64,000 nucleotides of DNA from Nostoc paludosum FACHB-159. Lineage in GTDB: Bacteria; Cyanobacteriota; Cyanobacteriia; Cyanobacteriales; Nostocaceae. Positions 43,197 to 51,576 of this stretch are shown here, piece by piece. The stretch lies in contig NZ_JACJTU010000022.1 in assembly GCF_014698835.1 (NCBI RefSeq), positions 82,389-146,388 of the forward strand. The letters run 5' to 3'. The notes beneath the pieces were generated by a model, which was given only the letters and a program-made list of their open reading frames with translations, ran no database searches and was not told the origin of the DNA. Both the position numbers and the translations under genes were made by a program. Position 1 is the first letter of the stretch. Each line of letters starts with the position of its first letter.

Positions 43197-44723
43197 CTAC
43201 GCTCCAACGGCTTCCTTCGCAGCGTATAAAACCTCAGCACTGATTTCCTTGAAACCTCGTTCGCGGGCAAATTTTTCAGTGTTACGCTTCACTTTCCCGC
43301 GCACAAATCCAGGGATTTTATTCAATTCTGCTTGACCATCTTTTGTCCAACTCAAATCAGAATCAGCAGAAATTCCTTTAGTAATTACTTCCTTAGTATC
43401 ATGACCTCCAAAGATTTCTAACAGATGATCTTCCATTCCTAAAGTGAAGGAATTGTAGATTAAATCTGTAATTTGATTTGTACCTTCGTAACCCATAAAT
43501 GGTTTGTAACCAATGGGGAAATTTTGGATGTGGATGGGTGCAGCAATTACGCCGCAAGGAATATCCAAACGCTTACCAACGTGGCGTTCCATTTGGGTGC
43601 CGAAAATCGCAGAGGGTTCGACGCGGGCGATCGCATCCCCAATTGCGCCATGATCGTCTGTAATTAGCACTTCATCGCAATATTCGCTTACCTGTTCGCG
43701 GAACCAGTCGGCATCATATTTGCAGTAGGTTCCAGCCCAAACTACGTGAATGCCCATTTCCCGCGACAAAATTTTGGTGATGGCTGCGGCGTGGGTGTTG
43801 TCGCCAAATACCACTGCTTTTTTACCAGTCAAGTTCTGACAGTCAATGGAACGGGAGAACCAAGCAGCCTGGGATACATGCAAAGTTTGCTCGTTGATGA
43901 AGTCTTCGTAGTTAACATCAGCACCTTGAGCGTTAATCACCTGCTGAATTTTCCGAATACAACGAGCAGTTTCCACTACACCCATTGGGGTAATGTCTAC
44001 GTAAGGCGTTCCGAATTCTGCTTCTAGGTAACGAGCCGTAGCCAAGCCGAGTTCGCGGTAAGGCACCAGGTTAAACCAAGCTTGGGGCATTTTCTTCAAT
44101 TGATGAACTGAAGCGCCTTCAGGAATTACCGTATTAACTTCAATTCCCAAGTCAGCCATTAACCGCTTGAGTTCGGTGGAGTCGTGCTGGTTGTGGAAAC
44201 CAAGAGTAGAAATACCGATGATGTTAACGGATGGCTTTTCGGTTTTGCCTTCTGGCAATTCGCCTTTTTTGCGCGCTTTCTCAATGTAGAATTGCACAAT
44301 TTGGTGCAGAGTGCGATCGGCTGCTTGGAGTTCGTTGTAGCGGTAGTGATTCACGTCCGCTAACATTACGTCGCCTTTGGCTTCTAGCTGCGCCCGTTCC
44401 ACAAAGTTGTGCAAGTCTTCTTGCAAAATGCTAGAAGTGCAGGTGGGAGTTAACACAATTAAATCTGGGCGTTCTTCGGCGTCTTTGCGGGTGATGTTAT
44501 CTACTACCTTTTCTTGAGAACCCCGTGCCAAAACATTGCGATCGACAACGCTAGTTGTTACTGGGGTGAAGTTCCTCTCCCGTTCTAGCATGGAGCGCAT
44601 GACGTTGAAGTAGTCATCCCCCAGTGGCGCGTGCATGATTGCATGAACGTTTTTGAAAGAACTAGCGATTCTGAGAGTGCCGATATGGGCTGGGCCTGCA
44701 TACATCCAGTAAGCCAATTTCAT
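43197..44723 (-). CDS. chlB: Light-independent protochlorophyllide reductase subunit B
   Basis: ChlB pairs with ChlN to form the catalytic part of dark-operative protochlorophyllide reductase, fed electrons by ChlL. The ATG at 44723 gives the standard MKLAYWMYAGPAHIGTLRIA start and 508 residues; in-frame codons above it lack family similarity. Conserved parts include TSVVDRNVLARGS (Asp ligand region of the shared 4Fe-4S cluster), LTPTCTSSILQEDL, GVVETARCIRKIQ and VFGDNTHAAAITKIL. GGGAGAAGACACAA is a good ribosome binding site. chlL and chlN are not in the window. The C-terminal domain ends FKEISAEVLYAAKEAVGA; a decayed copy of that end lies 766 bases downstream. Confidence 0.96.
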   Translation of the reverse strand: MKLAYWMYAGPAHIGTLRIASSFKNVHAIMHAPLGDDYFNVMRSMLERERNFTPVTTSVVDRNVLARGSQEKVVDNITRKDAEERPDLIVLTPTCTSSILQEDLHNFVERAQLEAKGDVMLADVNHYRYNELQAADRTLHQIVQFYIEKARKKGELPEGKTEKPSVNIIGISTLGFHNQHDSTELKRLMADLGIEVNTVIPEGASVHQLKKMPQAWFNLVPYRELGLATARYLEAEFGTPYVDITPMGVVETARCIRKIQQVINAQGADVNYEDFINEQTLHVSQAAWFSRSIDCQNLTGKKAVVFGDNTHAAAITKILSREMGIHVVWAGTYCKYDADWFREQVSEYCDEVLITDDHGAIGDAIARVEPSAIFGTQMERHVGKRLDIPCGVIAAPIHIQNFPIGYKPFMGYEGTNQITDLIYNSFTLGMEDHLLEIFGGHDTKEVITKGISADSDLSWTKDGQAELNKIPGFVRGKVKRNTEKFARERGFKEISAEVLYAAKEAVGA

Positions 44724-45124
44724 TTGTGTCTTCTCCCTTTCCAACTTAAATAACACGAAGTCCGATAAGCAGTGGACTATAAGTGCATGATTATTTATTC
44801 AATCGCTTTTGATTGTCGCAAAACTTGTATCTCTGATGAAGTAAAGACTTGTAAGGGTTTTCTCCGGAGTCCGTAGGCGTAATTATCGCTAAAATCTCCT
44901 TCCTGATTAGAATCTAGCTTCTGAATTTCACAATATTACTATTGCTTATTTAAAATAAATCTTAATTTTTCAGCAAATTTGTTTTCAATTCGGCGCTGTG
45001 TCTTAAACATCACCAATAATATAATATAGAGAAAATTTACACGAAAATTCAAAATACAGGAGAAGAATCTCCGACCTTCCTCTCCTGTATTCTGTTTAGA
45101 TAAATTAACTAAGAGAGATGTTAG
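44724..45124. other. Intergenic region upstream of chlB
   Basis: About 400 AT-rich bases between chlB and the cyclophilin gene (both minus). Apart from the terminator hairpin at 45053-45091 nothing specific was recognised; the chlB promoter should lie in the half nearest 44724. Confidence 0.45.
45053..45091 (-). terminator. Terminator hairpin after the cyclophilin gene
   Basis: AATACAGGAGA (45053-45063) and TCTCCTGTATT (45081-45091) form a perfect 11-bp stem with a 17-base loop. On the minus strand it is followed by TTTGAATTTTC. It lies 34 bases beyond the cyclophilin stop codon. Confidence 0.65.
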
Positions 45125-45694
45125 TTACTGCCGAAAAATTTCTACTTTTTCTAACACTACCTCTTGATTTGGGCGGTCTCTAGTTGTAGGTACATTAGCA
45201 ATACTATTTACCACATCTAAACCTTCGACAACTTCACCAAAAACACTGTGTTTGCCGTCAAGATAAGGCGTTGGTACTTCTGTAATGAACCATTGCGAAC
45301 CATTAGTACCAGGCCCCGCATTTGCCATTGAGAGGATACCTGCTTTAGAGTGTTTCAACTCTGGATGAAACTCATCTTCAAATCTGTATCCTGGCCCACC
45401 AGTACCCCAGCGGTTAGCCATATCCGGATAACGAGCCAGGGGATCGCCGCACTGGATCATAAAATCAGGAATGACTCGGTGAAAGCGAACCCCATCATAA
45501 GCAGGAGTACCCTTGAGAGATTGACCGGTTTTAGGGTCTTTCCAGTCGATTGTTCCGGTTGCTAGACCGACAAAATTTTTGACAGTGTTCGGGGTTTTTT
45601 CTTCCTCTAAACGTACTACAATTTCGCCCAAGGAAGTAATTAAACGAGCGTGAAGTTTGCCGTTGCCGGGAATATTAATTTCTGGAAAATTCAT
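45125..45694 (-). CDS. Cyclophilin-type peptidyl-prolyl cis-trans isomerase
   Basis: A 189-residue cyclophilin. Active-site blocks are VRFHRVIPDFMIQCGDP (Arg, Phe, Met, Gln) and GTNGSQWFITEVPTPYLDGK, and HSVFGEVVEGLDVV closes the fold. No signal peptide, so cytoplasmic. The ATG at 45694 (MNFPEINIPGNGK) preceded by AGGAT is chosen; an upstream in-frame ATG 18 codons away gives an unrelated extension. Confidence 0.92.
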   Translation of the reverse strand: MNFPEINIPGNGKLHARLITSLGEIVVRLEEEKTPNTVKNFVGLATGTIDWKDPKTGQSLKGTPAYDGVRFHRVIPDFMIQCGDPLARYPDMANRWGTGGPGYRFEDEFHPELKHSKAGILSMANAGPGTNGSQWFITEVPTPYLDGKHSVFGEVVEGLDVVNSIANVPTTRDRPNQEVVLEKVEIFRQ

Positions 45695-45807
45695 GAAGTA
45701 TCCTAATGAATTAAAACTGCAATGATTTGAGCTATTATCAGCATTCAAGTTACAGGTTTACAGATTACCAAAAAAATCACCCAAAAAAAACTTAAAAAAA
45801 GAAGATT

Positions 45808-47799
45808 TTACTCTGGTAAATTAATGGCTGGATTGCGGCTAAAGAATCCTCTAGGTGCTAGTTTAAATCCAACTCGATGGACAGGCATCACAGGCCAATC
45901 TTCCGATCGCGGAATGTGAGTCACGCCCATTGTGTACCATAACACGATATCTTCACCCATCAACGATTCATCATCTGCAATATATTTAGGTAAACCCTCT
46001 CCTGGTTGAGTTTGATTAGGATAATCGCCGCCAGCATAAAGTTCGCCAGGTTTATATTTTGTTACCCAAACATGATGTGTGGCGAATTCTGCGCGTTCCC
46101 TGATTTTTGAGCCTTCTACAGGTAAAAAGGTAGAATTTCCTTCAGGCATCAGCATATATCCAGGCGCAGCGCCAAGAGCATTTTTTTTGTCTGCACTCAC
46201 AATCATCCATTTTCGACTGTGCTTCATATCCAAATCGCCCACAGCAGCCGTTTCTTTAGCTAATGGTTTTTCTATCATTACCATTGCATTTCCTAAAGGA
46301 TTTTTTTCATCCATTGGCAAAGCCTTAACGTTCATTTCCATTACAGAATTAGCTTTACCATCGATATCCAAATCTAGGCGATAGTTGAAAAAATGCTGGT
46401 GATTTACTCCGATAATATTTTTTGCCATTAGTTGACCATAGGAACTTTCTGGCAATTGTTTTTCGGCAGCTGTTCCCTGTGCCAAAACAATACCTGTTAA
46501 TTCATTTTGTACTTCTAAAGTTCCATCTTGGCGAAAGATCCAATTAATGCCGTAATCGTAGTTGTCAATTGCCACTGTCATCGTCATCACTAATTCGCGA
46601 TCGCGACGGACATCATTACGTTGAGTATTATACTCATAATGCTTCCAAAGCATTCCGTTATCGCGTTCGTAGATACCGATAACCCCTGGCATTTTGTAAG
46701 GTTCTCCCTGTTCATCAGCAAATATCGCATCTAACAAAAGACCGTTTTCCGGAATTTCCTTACCCAACTCCATCTTATTTGCTAATAAGCCAAGGTTATA
46801 TTCTCCAACATCAAATGCATTTCTAAATGACCAAGTAGGCTCAGGATCGCCATAAGGAACTACCATTTCTGAGAGGCTAGCGCGGTATACAACTGGTCTG
46901 ATATTTTCTCCATCTTTGTGCGTCACTTGGTAGAGCATTAAACCACTACGGGGATGCATTAAATAGCGAAAATTCCAACCTTGCCAGCTAATTTGATTAT
47001 CATTAATTTGAAAACCTTTACCATTAGGTTGCAGAATTTTTAATGCTTTAGGCGATGAAAGTAATTTGCCTAATGATTTAATATCGTAGTTCCAATTTTC
47101 CTGAGAAAAAGGCACTTTTTTCCTATCAATAACACTGGCGATTTGGCCTGTGTTCAAATTGACCGTTGCTACCACTCCTTCAATTGGACTACCGTAATAA
47201 TTCCAGCGTTCGCCTTTATAGTAAGATAACCCCCGACAAAGACGATTACCTGTTTTTTCTTCCTGTTCGCTCAGAATTCCTGGTGTCCACCAACTGATTT
47301 TGACTCGCTCAAAATCATTAATTCCCCGCCTTCGCATCGCCGCTTGCCATCGGGGATCGGCTTTAACTACCTCGGTTGCAAGTTCATATTCTGAATTAAC
47401 GAGTGGAGGTTGGACAGAGGGTATTTCTTTCCAAGAATTTAAGGTTTTGCTTGTTAAATCAACAACTCCCTCGAAGGTTTTGTTTTGGGAACGCTCATAA
47501 ATTACCAAAAAAGCTTTGCGCTGGAAAACTTTACCAGGTGTGAAATTTATAACTTCTTCTTTCTCTGGTTCTTGTAAACCAATAAGTGGAAAAACTGCCA
47601 TTTCACTCAAATTTTTCTCTTTTTTAACAACTGAAACAGCTGTACTAATTTCTGCTTCAGTTAACGCACTTAGAGGATGGGAAATTGAAGCCTGCTGAGC
47701 AGATAATCTTCCCATTAATCCAAATGAGATAGAAATCACAATAATGATGGCAATAGCTAGCAAAAAAAAATACCTTAGCCGCTTAATCATCTTTTTCAT
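45808..47799 (-). CDS. Copper-containing primary-amine oxidase
   Basis: A 663-residue exported enzyme with an N-terminal hydrophobic segment (YFFLLAIAIIIVISISFGL). The catalytic-domain signatures are RNAFDVGEYNLGLLANKM (base Asp), AIDNYDYGINW (Tyr converted to topaquinone), NHQHFFNYRLDLDID (two Cu His) and GVTHIPRSEDWPVMPV (third Cu His). The Thr usual four residues before the quinone Tyr is Ala here. Such enzymes oxidise primary amines to aldehydes with release of ammonia and H2O2; external amines could thus feed nitrogen. The ATG at 47799 (MKKMIKRLRYF) is preferred over an in-frame TTG at 47832. Confidence 0.9.
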   Translation of the reverse strand: MKKMIKRLRYFFLLAIAIIIVISISFGLMGRLSAQQASISHPLSALTEAEISTAVSVVKKEKNLSEMAVFPLIGLQEPEKEEVINFTPGKVFQRKAFLVIYERSQNKTFEGVVDLTSKTLNSWKEIPSVQPPLVNSEYELATEVVKADPRWQAAMRRRGINDFERVKISWWTPGILSEQEEKTGNRLCRGLSYYKGERWNYYGSPIEGVVATVNLNTGQIASVIDRKKVPFSQENWNYDIKSLGKLLSSPKALKILQPNGKGFQINDNQISWQGWNFRYLMHPRSGLMLYQVTHKDGENIRPVVYRASLSEMVVPYGDPEPTWSFRNAFDVGEYNLGLLANKMELGKEIPENGLLLDAIFADEQGEPYKMPGVIGIYERDNGMLWKHYEYNTQRNDVRRDRELVMTMTVAIDNYDYGINWIFRQDGTLEVQNELTGIVLAQGTAAEKQLPESSYGQLMAKNIIGVNHQHFFNYRLDLDIDGKANSVMEMNVKALPMDEKNPLGNAMVMIEKPLAKETAAVGDLDMKHSRKWMIVSADKKNALGAAPGYMLMPEGNSTFLPVEGSKIRERAEFATHHVWVTKYKPGELYAGGDYPNQTQPGEGLPKYIADDESLMGEDIVLWYTMGVTHIPRSEDWPVMPVHRVGFKLAPRGFFSRNPAINLPE

Positions 47800-47879
47800 G
47801 CTTACAAAAGATGTATAGTTATCTATTTCCAAGCGTAATCCTGAAAACCGATAAATTCAGAGGCTAAAGGTAAATTAAT

Positions 47880-48005
47880 TTAGTAAGGAAGAAGTGGAGA
47901 CTGGGAAGATGGCTAGATGAGCAGAATAACCAATGCCCAATGCCCACTTGCCCTGAGCGTTCGCGTAGCGTCTCGTAGAGAAGCCGAAGGGATGCCCCAT
48001 GCCCT
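47880..48005. repeat. Intergenic dispersed repeats
   Basis: GACTGGG-type and CCAATGCCCAATGCCC heptamers plus a small palindrome (TTCGCGTAGCGTCTCGTAGA then GAAG, near 47959-47982) of a family also seen near 26068. No gene. Confidence 0.6.
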
Positions 48006-48008
48006 AAT

Positions 48009-48533
48009 CTATGCAGAAACTAAACGACGTAAAGATTCAGCACGGCGTTTCGCAATAGAGTTATTGGGAGCAAATTTGAGTGCTTCTTCGTAAGTTTGTA
48101 ATGCTTGAGTATTTAATTTTTTCTTCTCATAGGCATGACCGAGATTATTCAACGCTGTCACATAATCTGGTTTATATTTGAGGGCTTCTTTGTACTGACG
48201 AATTGCTAGGTCATATTGCTCTTGAATAAAGTAAGCATAACCCAGTCCATTGTAAATGGGGGCAATATTTTCTTCTCCCTCTTCTTGGGCAGTTTTCAGA
48301 GCTTTTTGAAATAATGCGATCGCCTGGGAATATAATTTTTTTTCAGAATAAATACTCCCTAACTCGTAATATTCTTGAGTCGTGCCCTTTTCTTTTTCTA
48401 GTTTCTTCCGTAACTTAGAAAAAGAGTTTTCAATCTTGCGAGTTTTGAAGATTTGGCGAAAAACACCCACAACTGTAAATGTGAGCAGACCTACCAAAAT
48501 TGAGAGATAAACTACGGCTAGATTATTATCCAT
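48009..48533 (-). CDS. ycf37: TPR protein, Ycf37-like photosystem I assembly factor
   Basis: A 174-residue protein with one N-terminal membrane helix (VVYLSILVGLLTFTVVGVF), the juxtamembrane RQIFKTRKIENSFSKLRKKL that typifies Ycf37, then three tetratricopeptide repeats (YYELGSIYSEKKLYSQAIAL, APIYNGLGYAYFIQEQYDLA, VTALNNLGHAYEKKKLNTQA). Ycf37 homologues help assemble or stabilise trimeric photosystem I in the thylakoid. Length and layout match the cyanobacterial family. ATG at 48533 (MDNNLAVVYLS) is preferred over one five codons upstream. Confidence 0.8.
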   Translation of the reverse strand: MDNNLAVVYLSILVGLLTFTVVGVFRQIFKTRKIENSFSKLRKKLEKEKGTTQEYYELGSIYSEKKLYSQAIALFQKALKTAQEEGEENIAPIYNGLGYAYFIQEQYDLAIRQYKEALKYKPDYVTALNNLGHAYEKKKLNTQALQTYEEALKFAPNNSIAKRRAESLRRLVSA

Positions 48534-48649
48534 TGCCTGCAAATACAAATATTAAAAGTTGCTTCTGTATCTATTATCAGCCTATTGGGCAGATGAGGGA
48601 GATGAGGGGATAAGGGAGATCGAGCAGACAATTCTTAACTTCTAACTTT

Positions 48650-48690
48650 TCACTCCTAACTCCTAACTCCTAACTCCTAACTCTTAACTC
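48650..48690. repeat. ACTCCTA heptamer short tandem repeats
   Basis: At least five CTCCTAA-type heptamers between two minus-strand genes; the same motif forms the hairpin at 30259-30307. Confidence 0.7.
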
Positions 48691-48699
48691 AACACTCAC

Positions 48700-49515
48700 T
48701 TATGGTAAACCCCAATATTTAACGCGTTGTTCGAGCCAACCTTCTGCTATGTAACGAGCGATCGCTTCGTTGACTCGTCGTCTTAATTCATCGTACTGCA
48801 ATCCCTTGGGCATCACCACAGACAATGGTTCAGTTGATAGCTTGGTTGTTAGTAATCGATATTCTGGATATTGTTGCACCCAACCGCTCAGAACGCTAGC
48901 ATCTGCGGCAAAGGCGACAACGGCATTATTTTCTATTTGCTCTCGCGCTTCTTGGTAGGAATTCACTCCTACTAACTCGGCGTTTGGCAAATAGTACCGT
49001 ACTTTGGCAATTGTACTGGAGTTATTGAGTAGGGCAATTTTTTGTTTTGCCAAATCCTTTAACTGCTGCACAGTAGCATCTTTTGTAATTAATACAGTGC
49101 TATCTAAGTAATATGGAACACTAAAATTAACTACGCGGGCCCGTGAAGCTGTTGCTGTTACTCTAGCGATCGCTAAATCAACTTTCTTGTCTACAACTAC
49201 AGACAAGCGATCGCGATTCGCTACGGGTTGAAATTTAACAGCATCTTTTTTACCTAGCAAGTCAAGTGCCAACTGCTGTGCCAAGTCAATTTCTAAGCCT
49301 TGCAAATTGCCGCTATCGTCTTTGAACCCCAAAGGACGTAAGTTATCTTTAACTGCAACAGTTAAATAACCCCGTCGCTGTATTTCTGGCATTTCGGCGG
49401 CAGAGGCGATTAATCCTGTGCCGACAAAGCAAAAGCAGCAAATCAAGATAATAGTAGCGGATAATACCAGATGTAACCGACTAATTACTTGCCATCTGTT
49501 ACATCGGTTATTCAT
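48700..49515 (-). CDS. Periplasmic amino-acid-type solute-binding protein (family 3)
   Basis: A 271-residue protein with a signal sequence (LVLSATIILICCFCFVGTGL, cleavage near SAAE at residue 40) and the SBP_bac_3 fold: RRGYLTVAVKDNLRPLGFKD, GLEIDLAQQLALDLLG, KKVDLAIARVTATASRARVV, NFSVPYYLDSTVLIT and the C-terminal LEQRVKYWGLP. These bind polar amino acids or other small solutes. No ABC permease or ATPase is adjacent, so its partner transporter is encoded elsewhere. ATG start at 49515. Confidence 0.85.
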   Translation of the reverse strand: MNNRCNRWQVISRLHLVLSATIILICCFCFVGTGLIASAAEMPEIQRRGYLTVAVKDNLRPLGFKDDSGNLQGLEIDLAQQLALDLLGKKDAVKFQPVANRDRLSVVVDKKVDLAIARVTATASRARVVNFSVPYYLDSTVLITKDATVQQLKDLAKQKIALLNNSSTIAKVRYYLPNAELVGVNSYQEAREQIENNAVVAFAADASVLSGWVQQYPEYRLLTTKLSTEPLSVVMPKGLQYDELRRRVNEAIARYIAEGWLEQRVKYWGLP

Positions 49516-49527
49516 CCGTTACCACCT

Positions 49528-49884
49528 TTATCTTTTAGCTTGATTGGCTAATTCAGCAACTTTGCCGAAGCTTGCAGGATCGAGTACTGCTAGTTGCGCC
49601 AACATCTTGCGATTTAGTTGGATATCAGCTTTTTTCAAGTTACCGATCAACTGGCTGTAACTCAAGCCGTGTAGCCTTGCAGCAGCGTTGATGCGAGTAA
49701 TCCACAGGCGACGAAAATCGCGCTTTTTCTTTTTGCGATCGCGATAGGCACTGCGTAGCGCCTTCATGACTTGTTGGTTGGCAGTTCTAAACAGAGTTGA
49801 GTGGGAACCGCGAAAACCTTTAGCTAATTTGAGAATTTTATTGCGGCGTTTGCGAGCTACGTTACCGCGTTTTACCCGTGTCAT
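49528..49884 (-). CDS. rplT: 50S ribosomal protein L20
   Basis: A 118-residue ribosomal protein with the L20 start MTRVKRGNVARKRRNKILKL, KGFRGSHSTLFRTANQQVMK and LWITRINAAARLHGLSYSQL. It binds 23S rRNA early in 50S assembly. It lies 19 bases downstream of rpmI in the conserved L35-L20 order. The solute-binding gene starts 12 bases after its stop codon on the same strand. Confidence 0.98.
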   Translation of the reverse strand: MTRVKRGNVARKRRNKILKLAKGFRGSHSTLFRTANQQVMKALRSAYRDRKKKKRDFRRLWITRINAAARLHGLSYSQLIGNLKKADIQLNRKMLAQLAVLDPASFGKVAELANQAKR

Positions 49885-49903
49885 AACTTAATTCCTGAAG
49901 GAC

Positions 49904-50101
49904 TTACAAATATGGGAGCATCAAGCGCACATTATCTTCATCGCGTTCGTGTACAAGTGTAGTCTTGGACAAGTTACGCTTTTTGTTGGAAGTTTTGTGT
50001 TCTAAAAGGTGGTTTTTGAAAGCTTTGCGACGGACGATTTTGCCGCTGCCGGTGGCACGGAATCGCTTCGCTGCTGCTTTACGAGTCTTGAGTTTAGGCA
50101 T
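49904..50101 (-). CDS. rpmI: 50S ribosomal protein L35
   Basis: A 65-residue basic protein with MPKLKTRKAAAKRFRATGSG, KIVRRKAFKNHLLEHKTSNKK, the L35 signature. First gene of the rpmI-rplT unit. infC, which precedes these genes in many bacteria, is absent here. Confidence 0.98.
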   Translation of the reverse strand: MPKLKTRKAAAKRFRATGSGKIVRRKAFKNHLLEHKTSNKKRNLSKTTLVHERDEDNVRLMLPYL

Positions 50102-50511
50102 TGTCTAGCTTTAATTCGACACAATCCCTCATTATATACTATAAATTTAAAATTAAAGTCGTTGCAAACCCGACAGAGTAGACACCAATGCAGTCTTAGG
50201 GAAAACTCCCAAGACTGCGCTTTGCTTTTGCGTGGCATCGGAACTTATCTATGCAAGAGACTCCATCAGTTGCACTCACCCCAAGCAATGAAAATATATT
50301 TTCCCTATCTGAATGCGACATCAACTGCGACTTATATAGCAGTCCTAAATCATTTGTGAAAATTATATATCTCTTTGTTCTTTCTTACCTTTGCGTCCTT
50401 TGCGTCCTTGGCGGTTCGTTTCCTTATCCATATTTTTCACGACTCATTTAGGATTGCTATAGTCGTTGATGCAATATGAAATAATATTTTTAGAACATCC
50501 TCTAAATTCAA
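50102..50511. other. Intergenic region upstream of rpmI with a MITE-like element
   Basis: About 410 bases. Near 50195-50220 lies an imperfect hairpin (GCAGTCTTAGGGAAAACTCC and CAAGACTGC) that could be a leader or terminator structure. The 125-bp element at 50336-50460 fills most of the rest. No gene. Confidence 0.5.
50336..50460. mobile_element. 125-bp MITE-like element with ~28-bp inverted ends
   Basis: The left end ATAGCAGTCCTAAATCATTT (continuing GTGAAAAT) pairs with the right end, whose reverse complement reads ATAGCAATCCTAAATGAGTC (continuing GTGAAAAAT). The centre contains CTTTGCGTCC repeats. A TA dinucleotide flanks both ends. No coding potential. It resembles small non-autonomous elements common in Nostocales. 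Confidence 0.6.
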
Positions 50512-51498
50512 TTAGGGACGAGAAGAAAGAGATTTTTGATTGATAGATTCAGGCATAAAGCCATAAGAATCTCGAACCAAATAAAGTGGGCGTCCTTTTA
50601 CTTCGTCATAGACGCGTCCGAGATATTCACCTATCATCCCAAGACTTAAAAGTTGCACTCCGCCCAAAAAAAGCACTGCTACCATTAAAGAAGCATAACC
50701 AGGAATATCAATGCCGAATAGCAAAGTCCGAATTACTAAAAAACTAGCATAGAAAAATGAAATTAAAGATATAGTCAGGCCAAGGTAACTCCAAACCTTT
50801 AAGGGTATTAAACTGAATGCAGCAATCCCATCAATCGCGAAGTTCCAAAGTCTCCAATAATTCCACTTAGTAGTTCCCTGATAACGTTGAGGGCGATCGT
50901 ATAATATTGAAGTCTGCTTAAAACCAACCCAAGCAAACAAACCCTTCATAAAACGATTCCGTTCTGGCATTTGTTTGAGAGCATTGACTACACGTCGGTC
51001 TAATAAGCGAAAATCCCCAGTGTTCGGGGGAATTGGAGTGTGACTCAACTTACCTATAGTTTGATAGAAAGCACTAGCAGTAAAACGCTTAATCCAACTT
51101 TCTCCTTGACGTGAGCGACGAGTTCCATAAACCACATCATAACCTTCACGCCATTTAGCAATTAGCTGTTCAATTAATTCGGGTGGATCTTGAAGATCTG
51201 CGTCAATTGGGACTACTGCTGCACCTGTTGTATAGTCAATACCAGCTGTTAGAGCAATTTCTTTGCCAAAGTTACGGGACAAGTTAACTACCTTAATTGC
51301 AGGGTTACGGTAATGATGTTCAACCAAAAATTTCAGAGTATTATCTTTACTACCGTCATTCACACAAACAATTTCATATTTCATGTTTAAACGAACTAAT
51401 ACTGATACTAATCGTTCAAACAGGTAGTCTATATTAGGTTCCTCATTATACATCGGAACTACCACAGAAATTTCTACATTGTCATTGTTTAAAAACAT
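50512..51498 (-). CDS. GT2 family glycosyltransferase with C-terminal membrane helices (GtrB/DPM1-like)
   Basis: A 328-residue enzyme: SVVVPMYNEEPNIDYLF, VCVNDGSKDNTL, SRNFGKEIALTAGID, metal-binding PIDADLQDPPELI, and QRYQGTTKWNYWRLWNFAID before two membrane helices (WSYLGLTISLISFFYASFLV, LMVAVLFLGGVQLLSLGMIG). Such enzymes load a sugar onto a polyprenyl phosphate for a GT-C transferase. The multi-pass protein at 52492-54057 is a natural partner. The ATG at 51498 is preceded by GAGG at good spacing; a TTG two codons earlier is an alternative. Confidence 0.88.
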   Translation of the reverse strand: MFLNNDNVEISVVVPMYNEEPNIDYLFERLVSVLVRLNMKYEIVCVNDGSKDNTLKFLVEHHYRNPAIKVVNLSRNFGKEIALTAGIDYTTGAAVVPIDADLQDPPELIEQLIAKWREGYDVVYGTRRSRQGESWIKRFTASAFYQTIGKLSHTPIPPNTGDFRLLDRRVVNALKQMPERNRFMKGLFAWVGFKQTSILYDRPQRYQGTTKWNYWRLWNFAIDGIAAFSLIPLKVWSYLGLTISLISFFYASFLVIRTLLFGIDIPGYASLMVAVLFLGGVQLLSLGMIGEYLGRVYDEVKGRPLYLVRDSYGFMPESINQKSLSSRP

Positions 51499-51576
51499 GT
51501 ACAAAACCTCATATTTGGCTTGACGGTAACAGAAACAGACATAAAATTAATTTTTATTTTCCAACAAGAATATCCT

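Noticed and set aside
44724..44756. N-terminal extension of ChlB (MLFKLEREKTQ)
   Set aside because: The family starts at MKLAYWMYAGP with a ribosome binding site just upstream; the extension covers that site.
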